Part shown: piece by piece, positions 26,142-35,187 of the stretch | How positions within the stretch are numbered: the stretch's first letter is position 1 | Layout of the letters: each line of letters opens with the position of its first letter | Assembly (NCBI GenBank): GCA_013373625.1 | Contig: JABXHM010000030.1 | Span: forward strand, 27,008 to 91,007 | DNA: 64,000 nucleotides | Direction of reading: 5' to 3' | Origin: Alteromonadaceae bacterium | GTDB lineage: Bacteria; Pseudomonadota; Gammaproteobacteria; Enterobacterales; Alteromonadaceae | Notes under the pieces: model-generated | What the model was told of the DNA's origin: nothing | Database searches by the model: none | The model's input: only the letters and a program-made list of their open reading frames with translations | Position numbers and translations under genes: made by a program

Positions 26142-27059
26142 ATGATGCCAATTTTTCAGCGCTGCCGTTTTTTCATACTTGGCCTTTGCTTAAGTATTGT
26201 GGCTTCTTTTTGCGCGCTGGCAGAAGCGACGAGTCCTCTAATTGTTCGCTACCCCCTCGTAAAAAATGTAAATCTGTATAAAAATCAGTCAGCTTACTTT
26301 CATGAGCTATTCAAGCTTGCACTTGACAATTCTGGCATAGATTACAAGTTAGAGTATGTTTCTGTTCCCTCACTGCCTCAAAGTCGCAGCGCCAAACTTA
26401 TTGACCAGCAAGTTTACGATGCTCACTGGATGACCACCAGTAGCGAAAGGGAAGCGGCGCTATTGCCAGTTCGCATTCCTTTACTTAAAGGTTTGCTTGG
26501 ACTGCGCGTAGGGCTTGTCAGACAGGAAAATATAACCCTTGGTAACAAGGTGATACAAAGCTCAGACCTAAATAATTTTCGAGTTGGCCAGGGCCATGAC
26601 TGGACCGACACACAAATTCTGCAAGCCAATAATATTGAGGTAGTGAAAGCTGCTTCAACTGTCACGCTCTACGACATGTTACGTAAAAATCGCATTGATT
26701 ACCTGCCCCGCTCAGTCATTGAAGTTCAGAGTGAACTTGAAGTTGCTGCCGACCCTGATCTTATGTTGGAACCGGACATTGCTTTGTACTACCCGCAAGC
26801 GGTTTACTTCTTTACGCACCCAGATAATATTCGCTTAAATAATGCCATTAAAACAGGGCTTGAAACGGCCATCCAAAACGGTCAGTTTGACACGTTGTTT
26901 AACTCCTATTTTGCTGAATCGTTAAAGCAAGCAAATATGGATGAGCGGCGTATCATTCGCCTGCGCAATAACACCCTACCGTTTAACACCCCACTGGAAA
27001 CCAAAGAATACTGGTATGCAGAAGCATTGTTATCATCCCAGAAAAACAATGCAGGTTAA
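26142..27059 (+). CDS. Periplasmic solute-binding-like protein without a linked transporter
   Basis: The product is about 305 residues from the ATG at 26142; GTG 26136 and ATG 26145 are alternative starts. A signal peptide ending near CALAEA precedes a type-3 solute-binding-like fold. It is clearly paralogous to the gene at 44928-45821, sharing blocks such as LPVRIPLLKGLLG / LPIRIPVYKGLIG, DTQILQANN / DTKILQSNG and YPQAVYFF / YPAAVYFF. No permease or ATPase lies nearby, so it may be an orphan binding or sensing protein that feeds a transporter or sensor elsewhere. The ligand is unknown. Confidence 0.75.
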   Translation: MMPIFQRCRFFILGLCLSIVASFCALAEATSPLIVRYPLVKNVNLYKNQSAYFHELFKLALDNSGIDYKLEYVSVPSLPQSRSAKLIDQQVYDAHWMTTSSEREAALLPVRIPLLKGLLGLRVGLVRQENITLGNKVIQSSDLNNFRVGQGHDWTDTQILQANNIEVVKAASTVTLYDMLRKNRIDYLPRSVIEVQSELEVAADPDLMLEPDIALYYPQAVYFFTHPDNIRLNNAIKTGLETAIQNGQFDTLFNSYFAESLKQANMDERRIIRLRNNTLPFNTPLETKEYWYAEALLSSQKNNAG

Positions 27060-27070
27060 CCTTAACCTGC
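27051..27070. repeat. Inverted repeat at the 3' end of the solute-binding gene
   Basis: GCAGGTTAA-CC-TTAACCTGC is a perfect 9-bp dyad that contains the stop codon. A T-run is lacking, so it may be a weak terminator or an mRNA 3'-end stabiliser. Confidence 0.4.
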
Positions 27071-27223
27071 CCCACAATTAACGACACCAATCGTCCGTAC
27101 AATCGCAAAATAGTAAGCTTATGCCGGCGCTTCGCAGGCCCACAAACGCACAGCATTTAAACGGTAATTTCATCTTAGCCAGTAGTTTATGCATGATGCA
27201 ATCGCCCGTTCTCAATACAGATA

Positions 27224-27757
27224 TCAAAATCGTTTCATAAAAGACATAGCAATAAAATCCAAACCAGGATTCGGTTTTTTCAACCCTGCGTTTGAGTAAT
27301 GGAAATAGCGAAGCGAGAGTTCATTTTCATCTTCATCACCCAGTTTCACTTTAACGCCCAAGCGATCTTCGAACTGGTAATGGGTACTTACGTCCTTACC
27401 TGCGAACTGTGTGTCGTCAAGTAACGAAAGTCCTATACCAAATTCAGCGTAGACATCATGACCATTTAACTCACCAATTGGATACGAAACGACCGGAGAC
27501 AACGCCAAAACAAAGTTGGTATCGTGTACGTTATTACTACCGTATTCCCAGAAATTCACACTGGATTCAAAGTATAAATCCAGTTTATCTGAGAATTTTC
27601 TCAGATATTCTGTATGGTATTGCAATGCCAGTTTTACCCCTTCCACAGCTCCCTCACCACGAATATAGTCAATGGATATGCTGGAGTTCTCTGTTACTAA
27701 GGCATGATTTGAAGGTGATACCAATAGCAGCGCAGAGGCAAGTAATAAGTGTTTCAT
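27224..27757 (-). CDS. PagL-like lipid A 3-O-deacylase (acyloxyacyl hydrolase)
   Basis: The ATG at 27757 gives a clean signal peptide (MKHLLLASALLLVSPSNHA), and 16 upstream in-frame residues are probably untranslated. The 177-residue product is the size of PagL. The C-terminal region has the PagL active-site pattern RYFHYSNAGLKKPNPG, with catalytic His and Ser and the following Asn, and it ends in a Phe-terminated barrel strand (FMKRF). PagL removes the 3-O-linked acyl chain of lipid A in the outer membrane. Its closeness to a membrane acyltransferase and an envelope two-component system suggests an LPS-modification neighbourhood. Confidence 0.82.
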   Translation of the reverse strand: MKHLLLASALLLVSPSNHALVTENSSISIDYIRGEGAVEGVKLALQYHTEYLRKFSDKLDLYFESSVNFWEYGSNNVHDTNFVLALSPVVSYPIGELNGHDVYAEFGIGLSLLDDTQFAGKDVSTHYQFEDRLGVKVKLGDEDENELSLRYFHYSNAGLKKPNPGLDFIAMSFMKRF

Positions 27758-28316
27758 CGTATAGCCCGAATAAAATTGTCTTAAATTTTGCGTAACGAAA
27801 TACAAGCAAATAAGACTGAAAATACATACCGTGATTTTACGATGAGAACGGTTGAGCCTTGTTGTTCATTAATTTTGAATAATTGCACAATCCTCGCATT
27901 GCCGGAGTATCGTGTTATAAGAAAAGAGTTTTATGCAATTCAGTTACTGACTATTAATAATAGCGTGACAGCTCAGCTACCTCGCAGACGTTTTGTATGC
28001 GGAATAATGACGTTAATTTGGCCAGTCATTTACTGGCTACAAGCTTCAGGACATTTTGCTCACAATATCTAAATCTGAATGCTGTCAGCCGTTTTGTAAA
28101 AACGGGCCGCTACATATAGAAGCCAACCGCTGTTACTCCTGGCAAGATGGGGTTCATTTATTAGTCGGTTTGTAGCGTGATAGACGCTGCTTTGGAATAC
28201 CTTTGCTGTTAATTTAGAAAACTGATCGCCGTATTGATAAAGTAGCCACATTCTAAAATGGAATAGCTAAAACCGGAACGCATTTATAATCCGGACTCAG
28301 AGCAAACTTAACCTGT
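27758..28316. other. Stretch without a convincing gene
   Basis: About 560 bases between the PagL-like gene and the acyltransferase gene hold two open frames, 27788-28072 (+) and 28069-28251 (-). Neither has a clear ribosome-binding site, family resemblance or typical composition. They could be decayed coding sequence, but I see nothing that proves it. Confidence 0.4.
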
Positions 28317-29420
28317 TTATCTGTGTTTACCTTTAAGAGAAAATGGCTTTTCGATTACGAAAAATAAAATACTGGATGTAAATAGCGTGAAAAAAAAGAA
28401 AGGCGCACAAAAAATGTAAAACACCCATGTATCATCTTTTGACGGAGGTAAAAAGTAAGCCAATACCAGAAACAGAAACTTCAATGTCAGTCCGTGCAAC
28501 AAGTAGTACGAATAACTCATGTTGCCATACCAGCGCATACCACTTCTCTTGAAAAAGCGCGCCAACGCAGACTCGCCCCTGAAAACGTCCAGACACACTA
28601 ATGCATAACCAAAGAACATAATACCTGTCACTACCAATACGTAATCAGTGGTAAATACATAGCGGCTTAGTATCATCAAACCAAAGGTAACAGGCAAAAC
28701 AATGTGAGCTTTGTTCCAACTCAACCTGATGTCCTTGGTGTATGCTTCATAAAGCAACATGCCGGATATAAACATCAGCATTTCGATGTGTAACTCTGCA
28801 TAAAAGTTATAGGTGTATAATCCAATAGCAATCGCGGCTAAAAATAACACACGATGTAACATGCGCCATTGCCGCAAATTGAACACCAACAAAACCACAG
28901 GCACCAAAAGATAAAAGAACATTTCATAACTCAGTGTCCAGGCAACAGACATGATTGGTTGTATATCAAAGAGTCCCGGCAAGAGCAGTAGGCACTGCAC
29001 AACATATATTGTGCCATCAGTAAAATCGTTTGGGATTTTGCTTTCGTCAGGAAAAAGGAATGACAAAATAAGATACAGCAACATAACAGCCAGAAACGCC
29101 GGATAGATTCTTTTAATTCTTCGGTACGCATATACACGGTATTTGACCGATTTTTTAGTCAGCATTCCATATATTAAAAAACCACTGATCACAAAGAACA
29201 AGTCAACGCCGGTGGCACCCAAAAAACGCAGATAAAAAATAACATCGGCCGTAAAAGAGGTTTTATCGACCCACACCTGTGACTGGGCAGCATAGTGAAC
29301 AACAAAAACCAAAAAGGCAGCAAAGCCTCTCAAGCCCTCCATAGGGGCAATCGTATTATGCTTATGATGAGAAACCAGAAACACATCATTCAATTGATTT
29401 TTAATGCTCTTTCCGAACAC
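28317..29420 (-). CDS. Acyltransferase-3 (OafA-type) membrane protein
   Basis: The 367-residue integral membrane protein has about ten predicted helices. The acyltransferase-3 signature is near the N-terminus: PMEGLRGFAAFLVFVVHY (about residues 27-44), with the catalytic-type His and Arg, and DLFFVISGFLIYG near 75-87. Such enzymes O-acetylate or acylate surface polysaccharides or LPS using a cytoplasmic acyl donor. The gene is visibly more AT-rich than its neighbours, a hint of transfer, and it stands alone on the minus strand next to the PagL-like gene. The acceptor is unknown. Confidence 0.85.
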   Translation of the reverse strand: MFGKSIKNQLNDVFLVSHHKHNTIAPMEGLRGFAAFLVFVVHYAAQSQVWVDKTSFTADVIFYLRFLGATGVDLFFVISGFLIYGMLTKKSVKYRVYAYRRIKRIYPAFLAVMLLYLILSFLFPDESKIPNDFTDGTIYVVQCLLLLPGLFDIQPIMSVAWTLSYEMFFYLLVPVVLLVFNLRQWRMLHRVLFLAAIAIGLYTYNFYAELHIEMLMFISGMLLYEAYTKDIRLSWNKAHIVLPVTFGLMILSRYVFTTDYVLVVTGIMFFGYALVCLDVFRGESALARFFKRSGMRWYGNMSYSYYLLHGLTLKFLFLVLAYFLPPSKDDTWVFYIFCAPFFFFTLFTSSILFFVIEKPFSLKGKHR

Positions 29421-29601
29421 GGAATTCCCTTATCAACAAAACTGGCCGGTCCAACGACGCACCAATACTATCTCAGGCTGCTGCCTTACCTCTTGGAGCG
29501 CATCCTGCTATAGTAGTTTGAATTCTAAGCTTTCTACCGCGGCGCCGACAGGCCTGCGCGAGGAAAGCAATCAAACATACAATAATGAGAAGGGAGCGTA
29601 A

Positions 29602-31122
29602 ATGGCCATTGGCACAATGATTTCTTTAGGTCTGTATTTTTTAGTAATGTTGGGGATAGGCTGGTACAGCTTTAAAGAATCCGACACCAGTGTTGAAGGG
29701 TATATGCTGGGAGGCCGCAAACTGGGACCAGCAGTTACAGCGCTGTCAGCAGGTGCATCGGATATGAGCGGCTGGATGCTGATGGGCTTACCCGGCGCCA
29801 TGTATGTCGCAGGTATTTCTGCCGCCTGGATTGCGGTAGGTTTAACCATTGGTGCTTTTTTTAACTACATTTTAGTTGCGCCACGTTTACGGGTATATAC
29901 CGAAGTGGCGAACAACGCCATTACTCTGCCCGATTACTTCGAAAATCGCTTCGCCGATAACTCGCGCATGCTGCGAGTGATTGCCTCCATTGTTATCGTT
30001 ATCTTCTTTACCCTCTATACATCATCCGGTGTTGTAGCAGGTGGTAAACTATTTGAAACGTCATTTAATTTAAGCTACGAACTCGGCTTGTACGTCACCG
30101 CAGGTGTGGTAGTGGCCTATACCCTCGTGGGAGGATTTATGGCAGTGAGTATGACCGACTTCGTGCAAGGCTGTATTATGTTCTTGTCGCTCATACTGGT
30201 ACCGGTTGTTGTGATTATGGATTTAGGTGGTCTTTCGGCAGCAAATACTATTATTGATAATATTAACCCGAAAATGTTTGATTTATTTACCGATGCATCC
30301 ACCAATACAGCGCTATCCACTATCGGTATTATATCGCTATTGGCCTGGGGTCTGGGTTACTTTGGGCAACCACATATTATTGTTCGCTTTATGGCGATTC
30401 GCTCTGTTAAAGACGTACCGGTAGCACGTCGTATTGGTATGAGCTGGATGATAATGTCAATTATTGGTGCCTTGTTTACCGGTTTGTATGGCTTAGCGTA
30501 TGTTAGTCAGCAACCGGGTGTCGCTATTGATCCTGAAACCATTTTTATTTATTTATCGCAGTTACTGTTCCATCCACTGATCGGTGGCTTTTTACTGGCA
30601 GCCATTCTGGCAGCCATTATGAGTACCATTTCTTCGCAGTTACTGGTTACCTCCAGCTCGCTTACCAGCGATTTTTATCAGATCTTTTTACGCAAAAACG
30701 CATCACAAAAAGAGCTGGTAATTGCAGGCCGGGCGTCAGTCATTATTGTAGCCGCCGTAGCTATTGGCTTAGCTTACGACCGCGATAGTACTATTCTTAC
30801 ATTAGTGAGTAACGCCTGGGCTGGTTTTGGCGCTGCTTTCGGCCCGTTAGTGATCATCAGCCTTTTCGACCGTCATATGACCCGCGCGGCAGCGTTTGCA
30901 GGCATGGTAAGCGGCGCAGTCACTGTGTTGCTATGGATTTACTTACCAGTGACTGTTGGTGGTCAGTCATTAAGTGCATGGATGTATGAAATTGTGCCAG
31001 GATTTATTGTTTCCAGTATCGCCATATTAGTGGTTTCTAAGTTCACTCAACCGCGGGAAAGCGTAAAAGAAACGTTCGAAAAATTTGAAGAGGAACTGCA
31101 TAAACAGCGAAACGTCATCTAG
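29602..31122 (+). CDS. putP: Sodium/proline symporter PutP
   Basis: The 506-residue sodium:solute symporter has about 13 helices. PutP signatures include GGRKLGPAVTALSAGASDMSG (about 37-57), which in the family contributes to Na+ and proline binding, and the GQPHIIVRFMAIRS loop. The length matches PutP (about 500). The ATG at 29602 follows GAAGGGAG. Proline import serves nutrition and osmoprotection in saline habitats. No putA is adjacent in this window. Confidence 0.93.
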   Translation: MAIGTMISLGLYFLVMLGIGWYSFKESDTSVEGYMLGGRKLGPAVTALSAGASDMSGWMLMGLPGAMYVAGISAAWIAVGLTIGAFFNYILVAPRLRVYTEVANNAITLPDYFENRFADNSRMLRVIASIVIVIFFTLYTSSGVVAGGKLFETSFNLSYELGLYVTAGVVVAYTLVGGFMAVSMTDFVQGCIMFLSLILVPVVVIMDLGGLSAANTIIDNINPKMFDLFTDASTNTALSTIGIISLLAWGLGYFGQPHIIVRFMAIRSVKDVPVARRIGMSWMIMSIIGALFTGLYGLAYVSQQPGVAIDPETIFIYLSQLLFHPLIGGFLLAAILAAIMSTISSQLLVTSSSLTSDFYQIFLRKNASQKELVIAGRASVIIVAAVAIGLAYDRDSTILTLVSNAWAGFGAAFGPLVIISLFDRHMTRAAAFAGMVSGAVTVLLWIYLPVTVGGQSLSAWMYEIVPGFIVSSIAILVVSKFTQPRESVKETFEKFEEELHKQRNVI

Positions 31123-31456
31123 ATTTTTTGCTGCATAACTGATCGGAGCAGTATTGTCGGGATTATTTTACTCGCGATACTGCTCTCCCCCTACCCGTCA
31201 TATTCAACTCAAGCTATGCCAATACCATTGAAAGAGCGCCTGAACCTGCACTCAGCCTAGTACCGGCGAGGTCTATAGCCTCTTTACACATTTTTAACCA
31301 AAGCACTCAGCACCTGGACTTTATGACACACACGTGACTGTGGAATAAAAACACTATTTCAAATAGCAAAATGACATAGCACTTTTATTTCTAAATATGT
31401 TAGGGTTCTATACATATAATCAATTCGTATATAAACCTTAACTTCGGACTCGATAA
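31123..31456. other. Intergenic region putP / cysD
   Basis: The 334 bases hold the putP hairpin and, nearer cysD, TATAAT at 31415-31420 with no good -35 at the right distance. This fits an activator-dependent promoter such as one driven by CysB. No gene is visible. Confidence 0.45.
31146..31185 (+). terminator. Possible terminator hairpin after putP
   Basis: GAGCAGTAT and ATACTGCTC form a perfect 9-bp stem around a 22-base loop, 24 bases after the putP stop. It is followed by C residues rather than T, so this is only a candidate. Confidence 0.4.
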
Positions 31457-32371
31457 ATGACTGAAAGTATCCCGTCAACTACCCACTTAAAACAACTCGA
31501 AGCCGAGAGTATCCATATCTTTCGTGAAGTCGCCGCTGAATTTGAAAACCCGGTGATGCTTTATTCCGTAGGTAAGGATTCCTCGGTACTGCTGCACTTA
31601 GCGCGAAAAGCCTTTGCCCCGGGTAAAATTCCTTTCCCGCTATTACACGTAGATACCACCTGGAAGTTTCAGGAAATGATCAAGTTTCGTGACGAACAAG
31701 CTAAAAAATATGGCTTTGATCTGCTGGTACACATTAATCAGGAAGGTGTCGACATGGGCATGGGGCCATTCTCTCATGGCAGTGCCAAGCATACCGACGT
31801 CATGAAAACTGCCGCGTTGAAACAAGCATTAAACAAATATAAGTTTGATGCCGCCTTCGGTGGCGCCCGCCGTGATGAAGAAAAATCACGTGCCAAGGAA
31901 CGCGTTTATTCTTTCCGTGATAGCAACCACCGTTGGGACCCTAAGAACCAACGTCCGGAGTTATGGAACATTTATAACTCTCAAATTAATAAAGGTGAGA
32001 GCATCCGCGTATTCCCTATGTCAAACTGGACTGAACTGGACATCTGGCAGTATATCTACAAAGAAAACATCGATATTCCTCAGCTATATCTGGCTAAACC
32101 ACGTCCTGTTGTTGAACGTGATGGCGTATTGATTATGGTTGATGATGACCGTATGCCGCTGGAAGAGGGCGAAGTACCAGAAATGAAATCGGTTCGTTTC
32201 CGCACATTGGGCTGCTACCCGCTGACCGGTGCAGTTGAGTCTACAGCGGCAACGCTTCCAGAAGTTATCCAGGAAATGTTGCTAACCAAAACATCAGAGC
32301 GTCAGGGCCGCGTGATTGACCACGACAGCGCAGGTTCTATGGAGAAAAAGAAAATGGAAGGGTACTTCTAA
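31457..32371 (+). CDS. cysD: Sulfate adenylyltransferase subunit CysD
   Basis: The 304-residue small subunit of ATP sulfurylase makes adenosine phosphosulfate (APS) from sulfate and ATP. It belongs to the PP-loop superfamily, and the nucleotide-binding motif [14 protein letters not shown] is near residues 36-49. The family block [20 protein letters not shown] is near 135. The length matches E. coli CysD (302). The stop overlaps the cysC start (TAATG). It is the first gene of a five-gene sulfate operon. Confidence 0.97.
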   Translation: MTESIPSTTHLKQLEAESIHIFREVAAEFENPVMLYSVGKDSSVLLHLARKAFAPGKIPFPLLHVDTTWKFQEMIKFRDEQAKKYGFDLLVHINQEGVDMGMGPFSHGSAKHTDVMKTAALKQALNKYKFDAAFGGARRDEEKSRAKERVYSFRDSNHRWDPKNQRPELWNIYNSQINKGESIRVFPMSNWTELDIWQYIYKENIDIPQLYLAKPRPVVERDGVLIMVDDDRMPLEEGEVPEMKSVRFRTLGCYPLTGAVESTAATLPEVIQEMLLTKTSERQGRVIDHDSAGSMEKKKMEGYF

Positions 32372-32964
32372 TGACCACCAATGTTGTCTGGCATAAACAC
32401 GAGATCAATAAAACAACTCGTGCAGAAAGCCTCGGACAAAGGCCACGGGTATTGTGGCTAACCGGGCTAAGTGGCTCAGGTAAATCAACGATGGCGAATT
32501 TGCTGGAGAAAAAGCTGCATGCATTAGGCAAGCACACTTACCTTCTGGATGGCGATAACGTACGTCATGGATTGTGCGGCGATTTAGGCTTCAGCGACAA
32601 AGACCGGGTTGAAAATATCCGCCGCATCAGTGAAGTTGCCAAACTATTCGTTGACTCAGGCATGGTGGTAATAACCGCCTTTATTTCTCCGTTTCAGATA
32701 GACCGCGACTATTGCCGCAAACTCCTGGCTGACGGTGAGTTTATTGAAGTGTTTGTTGATACTCCGCTTGAGGTTTGCGAACAACGCGATCCAAAGGGAC
32801 TATATAAGAAAGCCCGTAACGGCGAAATTAAACATTTCACTGGCATCGACTCAACCTATGAAGCGCCGGTGTCACCGGAAGTACATTTGCAGTATCAGGA
32901 CGAACCGGCAGAACAAACTGCTGAGCGACTCTATAACCTGCTAGAAGAAAAAGGATTACTATAA
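32371..32964 (+). CDS. cysC: Adenylylsulfate kinase CysC
   Basis: The 197-residue APS kinase phosphorylates APS to PAPS. The P-loop GLSGSGKST is near residues 31-39, followed by [16 protein letters not shown] (APS-binding) near 60 and the lid region [19 protein letters not shown]. The length matches E. coli CysC (201). It is translationally coupled to both neighbours: TAATG overlaps occur at its start and at its stop. Confidence 0.97.
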   Translation: MTTNVVWHKHEINKTTRAESLGQRPRVLWLTGLSGSGKSTMANLLEKKLHALGKHTYLLDGDNVRHGLCGDLGFSDKDRVENIRRISEVAKLFVDSGMVVITAFISPFQIDRDYCRKLLADGEFIEVFVDTPLEVCEQRDPKGLYKKARNGEIKHFTGIDSTYEAPVSPEVHLQYQDEPAEQTAERLYNLLEEKGLL

Positions 32965-33752
32965 TGGCGATTTCAGACCCGCTGGCGCTTCAGGTGCTGG
33001 CCATCGCAAAACAAGCCGGTGATAAAATTATGGAAATTTATGACCGTGACTTTGCCATCTACGAAAAACAAGACACCAGTCCGTTAACGGAAGCAGATTT
33101 AGCTGCCCACAATACTATTGTGGCTGGCCTTGAAGCCATATCAACGCTGCCTATCCTGTCAGAAGAATCGGCAGATATTAGCTGGGATGAGCGAAAAACC
33201 TGGAGCAAGTATTGGTTAGTTGACCCACTTGATGGTACCAAAGAATTTATTAAGAAGAACGGCGAGTTTACCGTCAACATCGCGCTTATAGACGCTGGCA
33301 AGCCAGTGATGGGTGTGGTGTATGCTCCCGTTCTCAAAAAAGCTTACATTGGCATTGTTGGCCAGGGTGCCTGGACCGAAACCGCTGATGGCATAAATGC
33401 TATTTCTGCTAAGCCGCATCAGCCTGGTGAAGTCTGGAAAATAGTGGGGAGTCGCTCACATCAAAGCCCTGAGATTAAAAACCTACTCGAACTGCTTGAT
33501 GGTGACACCGAACTGGTTGCGATGGGCAGCTCGTTAAAGCTGTGTCTGGTGGCTGAGGGTGCCGCGCACCTGTACCCGCGACTGGGTCCCACATCTGAGT
33601 GGGATACCGGCGCTGCGCATGCCGTAGCTCTCGCGGCGGGCGCAGATGTCACAATACTCGATGCCGCCGACCCACTAAATGCTGATGCCGAGGCTCTTAC
33701 CTATAATCAGGAAGAGTCTGTGTTAAACCCTTATTTCCTCGTGAGTGCCTAA
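32964..33752 (+). CDS. cysQ: 3'(2'),5'-bisphosphate nucleotidase CysQ
   Basis: The 262-residue inositol-monophosphatase-fold enzyme hydrolyses PAP or PAPS to AMP or APS and limits toxic PAPS build-up. The metal-binding motif DPLDGTKEF is near residues 87-95, the upstream acidic pair is in LSEESAD (69-75), and the C-terminal [16 protein letters not shown] is near 211. It sits between cysC and cysN, which is an uncommon position and places PAPS synthesis and removal side by side. Confidence 0.95.
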   Translation: MAISDPLALQVLAIAKQAGDKIMEIYDRDFAIYEKQDTSPLTEADLAAHNTIVAGLEAISTLPILSEESADISWDERKTWSKYWLVDPLDGTKEFIKKNGEFTVNIALIDAGKPVMGVVYAPVLKKAYIGIVGQGAWTETADGINAISAKPHQPGEVWKIVGSRSHQSPEIKNLLELLDGDTELVAMGSSLKLCLVAEGAAHLYPRLGPTSEWDTGAAHAVALAAGADVTILDAADPLNADAEALTYNQEESVLNPYFLVSA

Positions 33753-33754
33753 GC

Positions 33755-35170
33755 ATGAATAACGAAAATCAATTACTCAAAGACGATATCCTCTCGTACC
33801 TCGACCAACATGAACACAAGGATCTGCTGCGTTTTTTAACCTGCGGTAGTGTTGACGATGGTAAATCAACCCTGATTGGCCGCTTATTACACGATTCAAA
33901 AATGATATTTGAAGATCAGTTAGCTGCCATTACTCAAGATAGTAAAAAAATGGGCACCACCGGCGACAAGGTTGACTTAGCGCTGCTGGTAGACGGCTTA
34001 CAATCTGAACGCGAACAGGGTATTACTATTGACGTAGCGTACCGCTATTTCTCTACTGACAAGCGCAAGTTCATTATTGCGGATACGCCGGGACACGAAC
34101 AGTACACACGCAACATGGTAACCGGTGCTTCCACCTGTGATTTAGCTATCTTGATGGTTGATGCTCGTGCCGGGGTAAAAACCCAAACTCGTCGTCACTC
34201 ATTTTTAGCCTCTTTGCTAGGCTTAAAACACGTTATTGTTGCCATTAACAAAATGGATTTAATGGATTACAGCGAAGAAGTCTACAAAGAGATACAAGCT
34301 GACTTCCTGGAGTTCTCTAAGCAGTTAACTATTCCGGATATCCAGTTTGTGCCTATTTCAGCGCTGGAAGGTGACAACGTTGTTAACCTCAGCGAGCACA
34401 CGCCTTGGTATGACGGTGGCACATTAATGGAGATGCTTGAAAACATCGAAATTACCAAAGACGCTAATACAGAAGACTTCCGTTTCCCGGTACAGTATGT
34501 CAACCGCCCGAACCTTGATTTTCGTGGTTTTGCCGGAACCGTTGTATCGGGTCAGATTAAACCTGGTGACGAAATTACCGCCCTGCCCTCTGGTAAAAAG
34601 TCAAAAGTAAAATCAATTGTCACTTTTGATGGTGAGCTGGATGTGGCCTACCCGCCACACGCTGTTACACTGACACTGGAAGATGAAATTGATATTTCCC
34701 GTGGTGACATGATTGTAAAATCAGACAACATGCCATTATTAAGCACGCAGTATAAGTCACACCTGGTATGGATGGCTGATGAACCGATGATGCCTAACAA
34801 GCAGTATCAGTTTAAATTTGCCAGCCAGTTAACCTTAGGCTCTGTTGCTGAGGTTGACCATTTAATTGATGTAAATACCCTGGAGGAAACTCAGGGTGCG
34901 CACATGAACCTGAATGAAATTGCAGTGGTTGATCTGAAATTCACCCAGGCTGTACCTTGTGATAATTATCAGAAAAACCGTGCAACCGGTGCATTCATTG
35001 TTATCGATCGCCTGACCAATGGTACGGTGGGTGCTGGTATGATCATTGATGAACTGGCACAAGATAAACAACACGCTACGCAATCATTCTCAGCCTTTGA
35101 GCTGGAATTTAATGAGTTAGTCCGTAAGCACTTCCCTCACTGGAATGCTACCGACATTACCAAGCTGTAG
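33755..35170 (+). CDS. cysN: Sulfate adenylyltransferase subunit CysN (GTPase)
   Basis: The 471-residue regulatory GTPase subunit of ATP sulfurylase couples GTP hydrolysis to APS formation. GTPase motifs are G1 [10 protein letters not shown] (about 31-40), G3 DTPGHEQY (about 111) and G4 NKMD (about 166), followed by EF-Tu-like beta-barrel domains. The length fits stand-alone CysN, so it is not a CysN-CysC fusion, consistent with the separate cysC. It starts 3 bases after cysQ. Confidence 0.97.
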   Translation: MNNENQLLKDDILSYLDQHEHKDLLRFLTCGSVDDGKSTLIGRLLHDSKMIFEDQLAAITQDSKKMGTTGDKVDLALLVDGLQSEREQGITIDVAYRYFSTDKRKFIIADTPGHEQYTRNMVTGASTCDLAILMVDARAGVKTQTRRHSFLASLLGLKHVIVAINKMDLMDYSEEVYKEIQADFLEFSKQLTIPDIQFVPISALEGDNVVNLSEHTPWYDGGTLMEMLENIEITKDANTEDFRFPVQYVNRPNLDFRGFAGTVVSGQIKPGDEITALPSGKKSKVKSIVTFDGELDVAYPPHAVTLTLEDEIDISRGDMIVKSDNMPLLSTQYKSHLVWMADEPMMPNKQYQFKFASQLTLGSVAEVDHLIDVNTLEETQGAHMNLNEIAVVDLKFTQAVPCDNYQKNRATGAFIVIDRLTNGTVGAGMIIDELAQDKQHATQSFSAFELEFNELVRKHFPHWNATDITKL

Positions 35171-35187
35171 GAGCGGGTTCTTAAAAG

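Noticed and set aside
27788..28251. Two open frames in the gap beside the PagL-like gene
   Set aside because: No ribosome-binding sites, atypical composition and no recognised domain; left as gap sequence.
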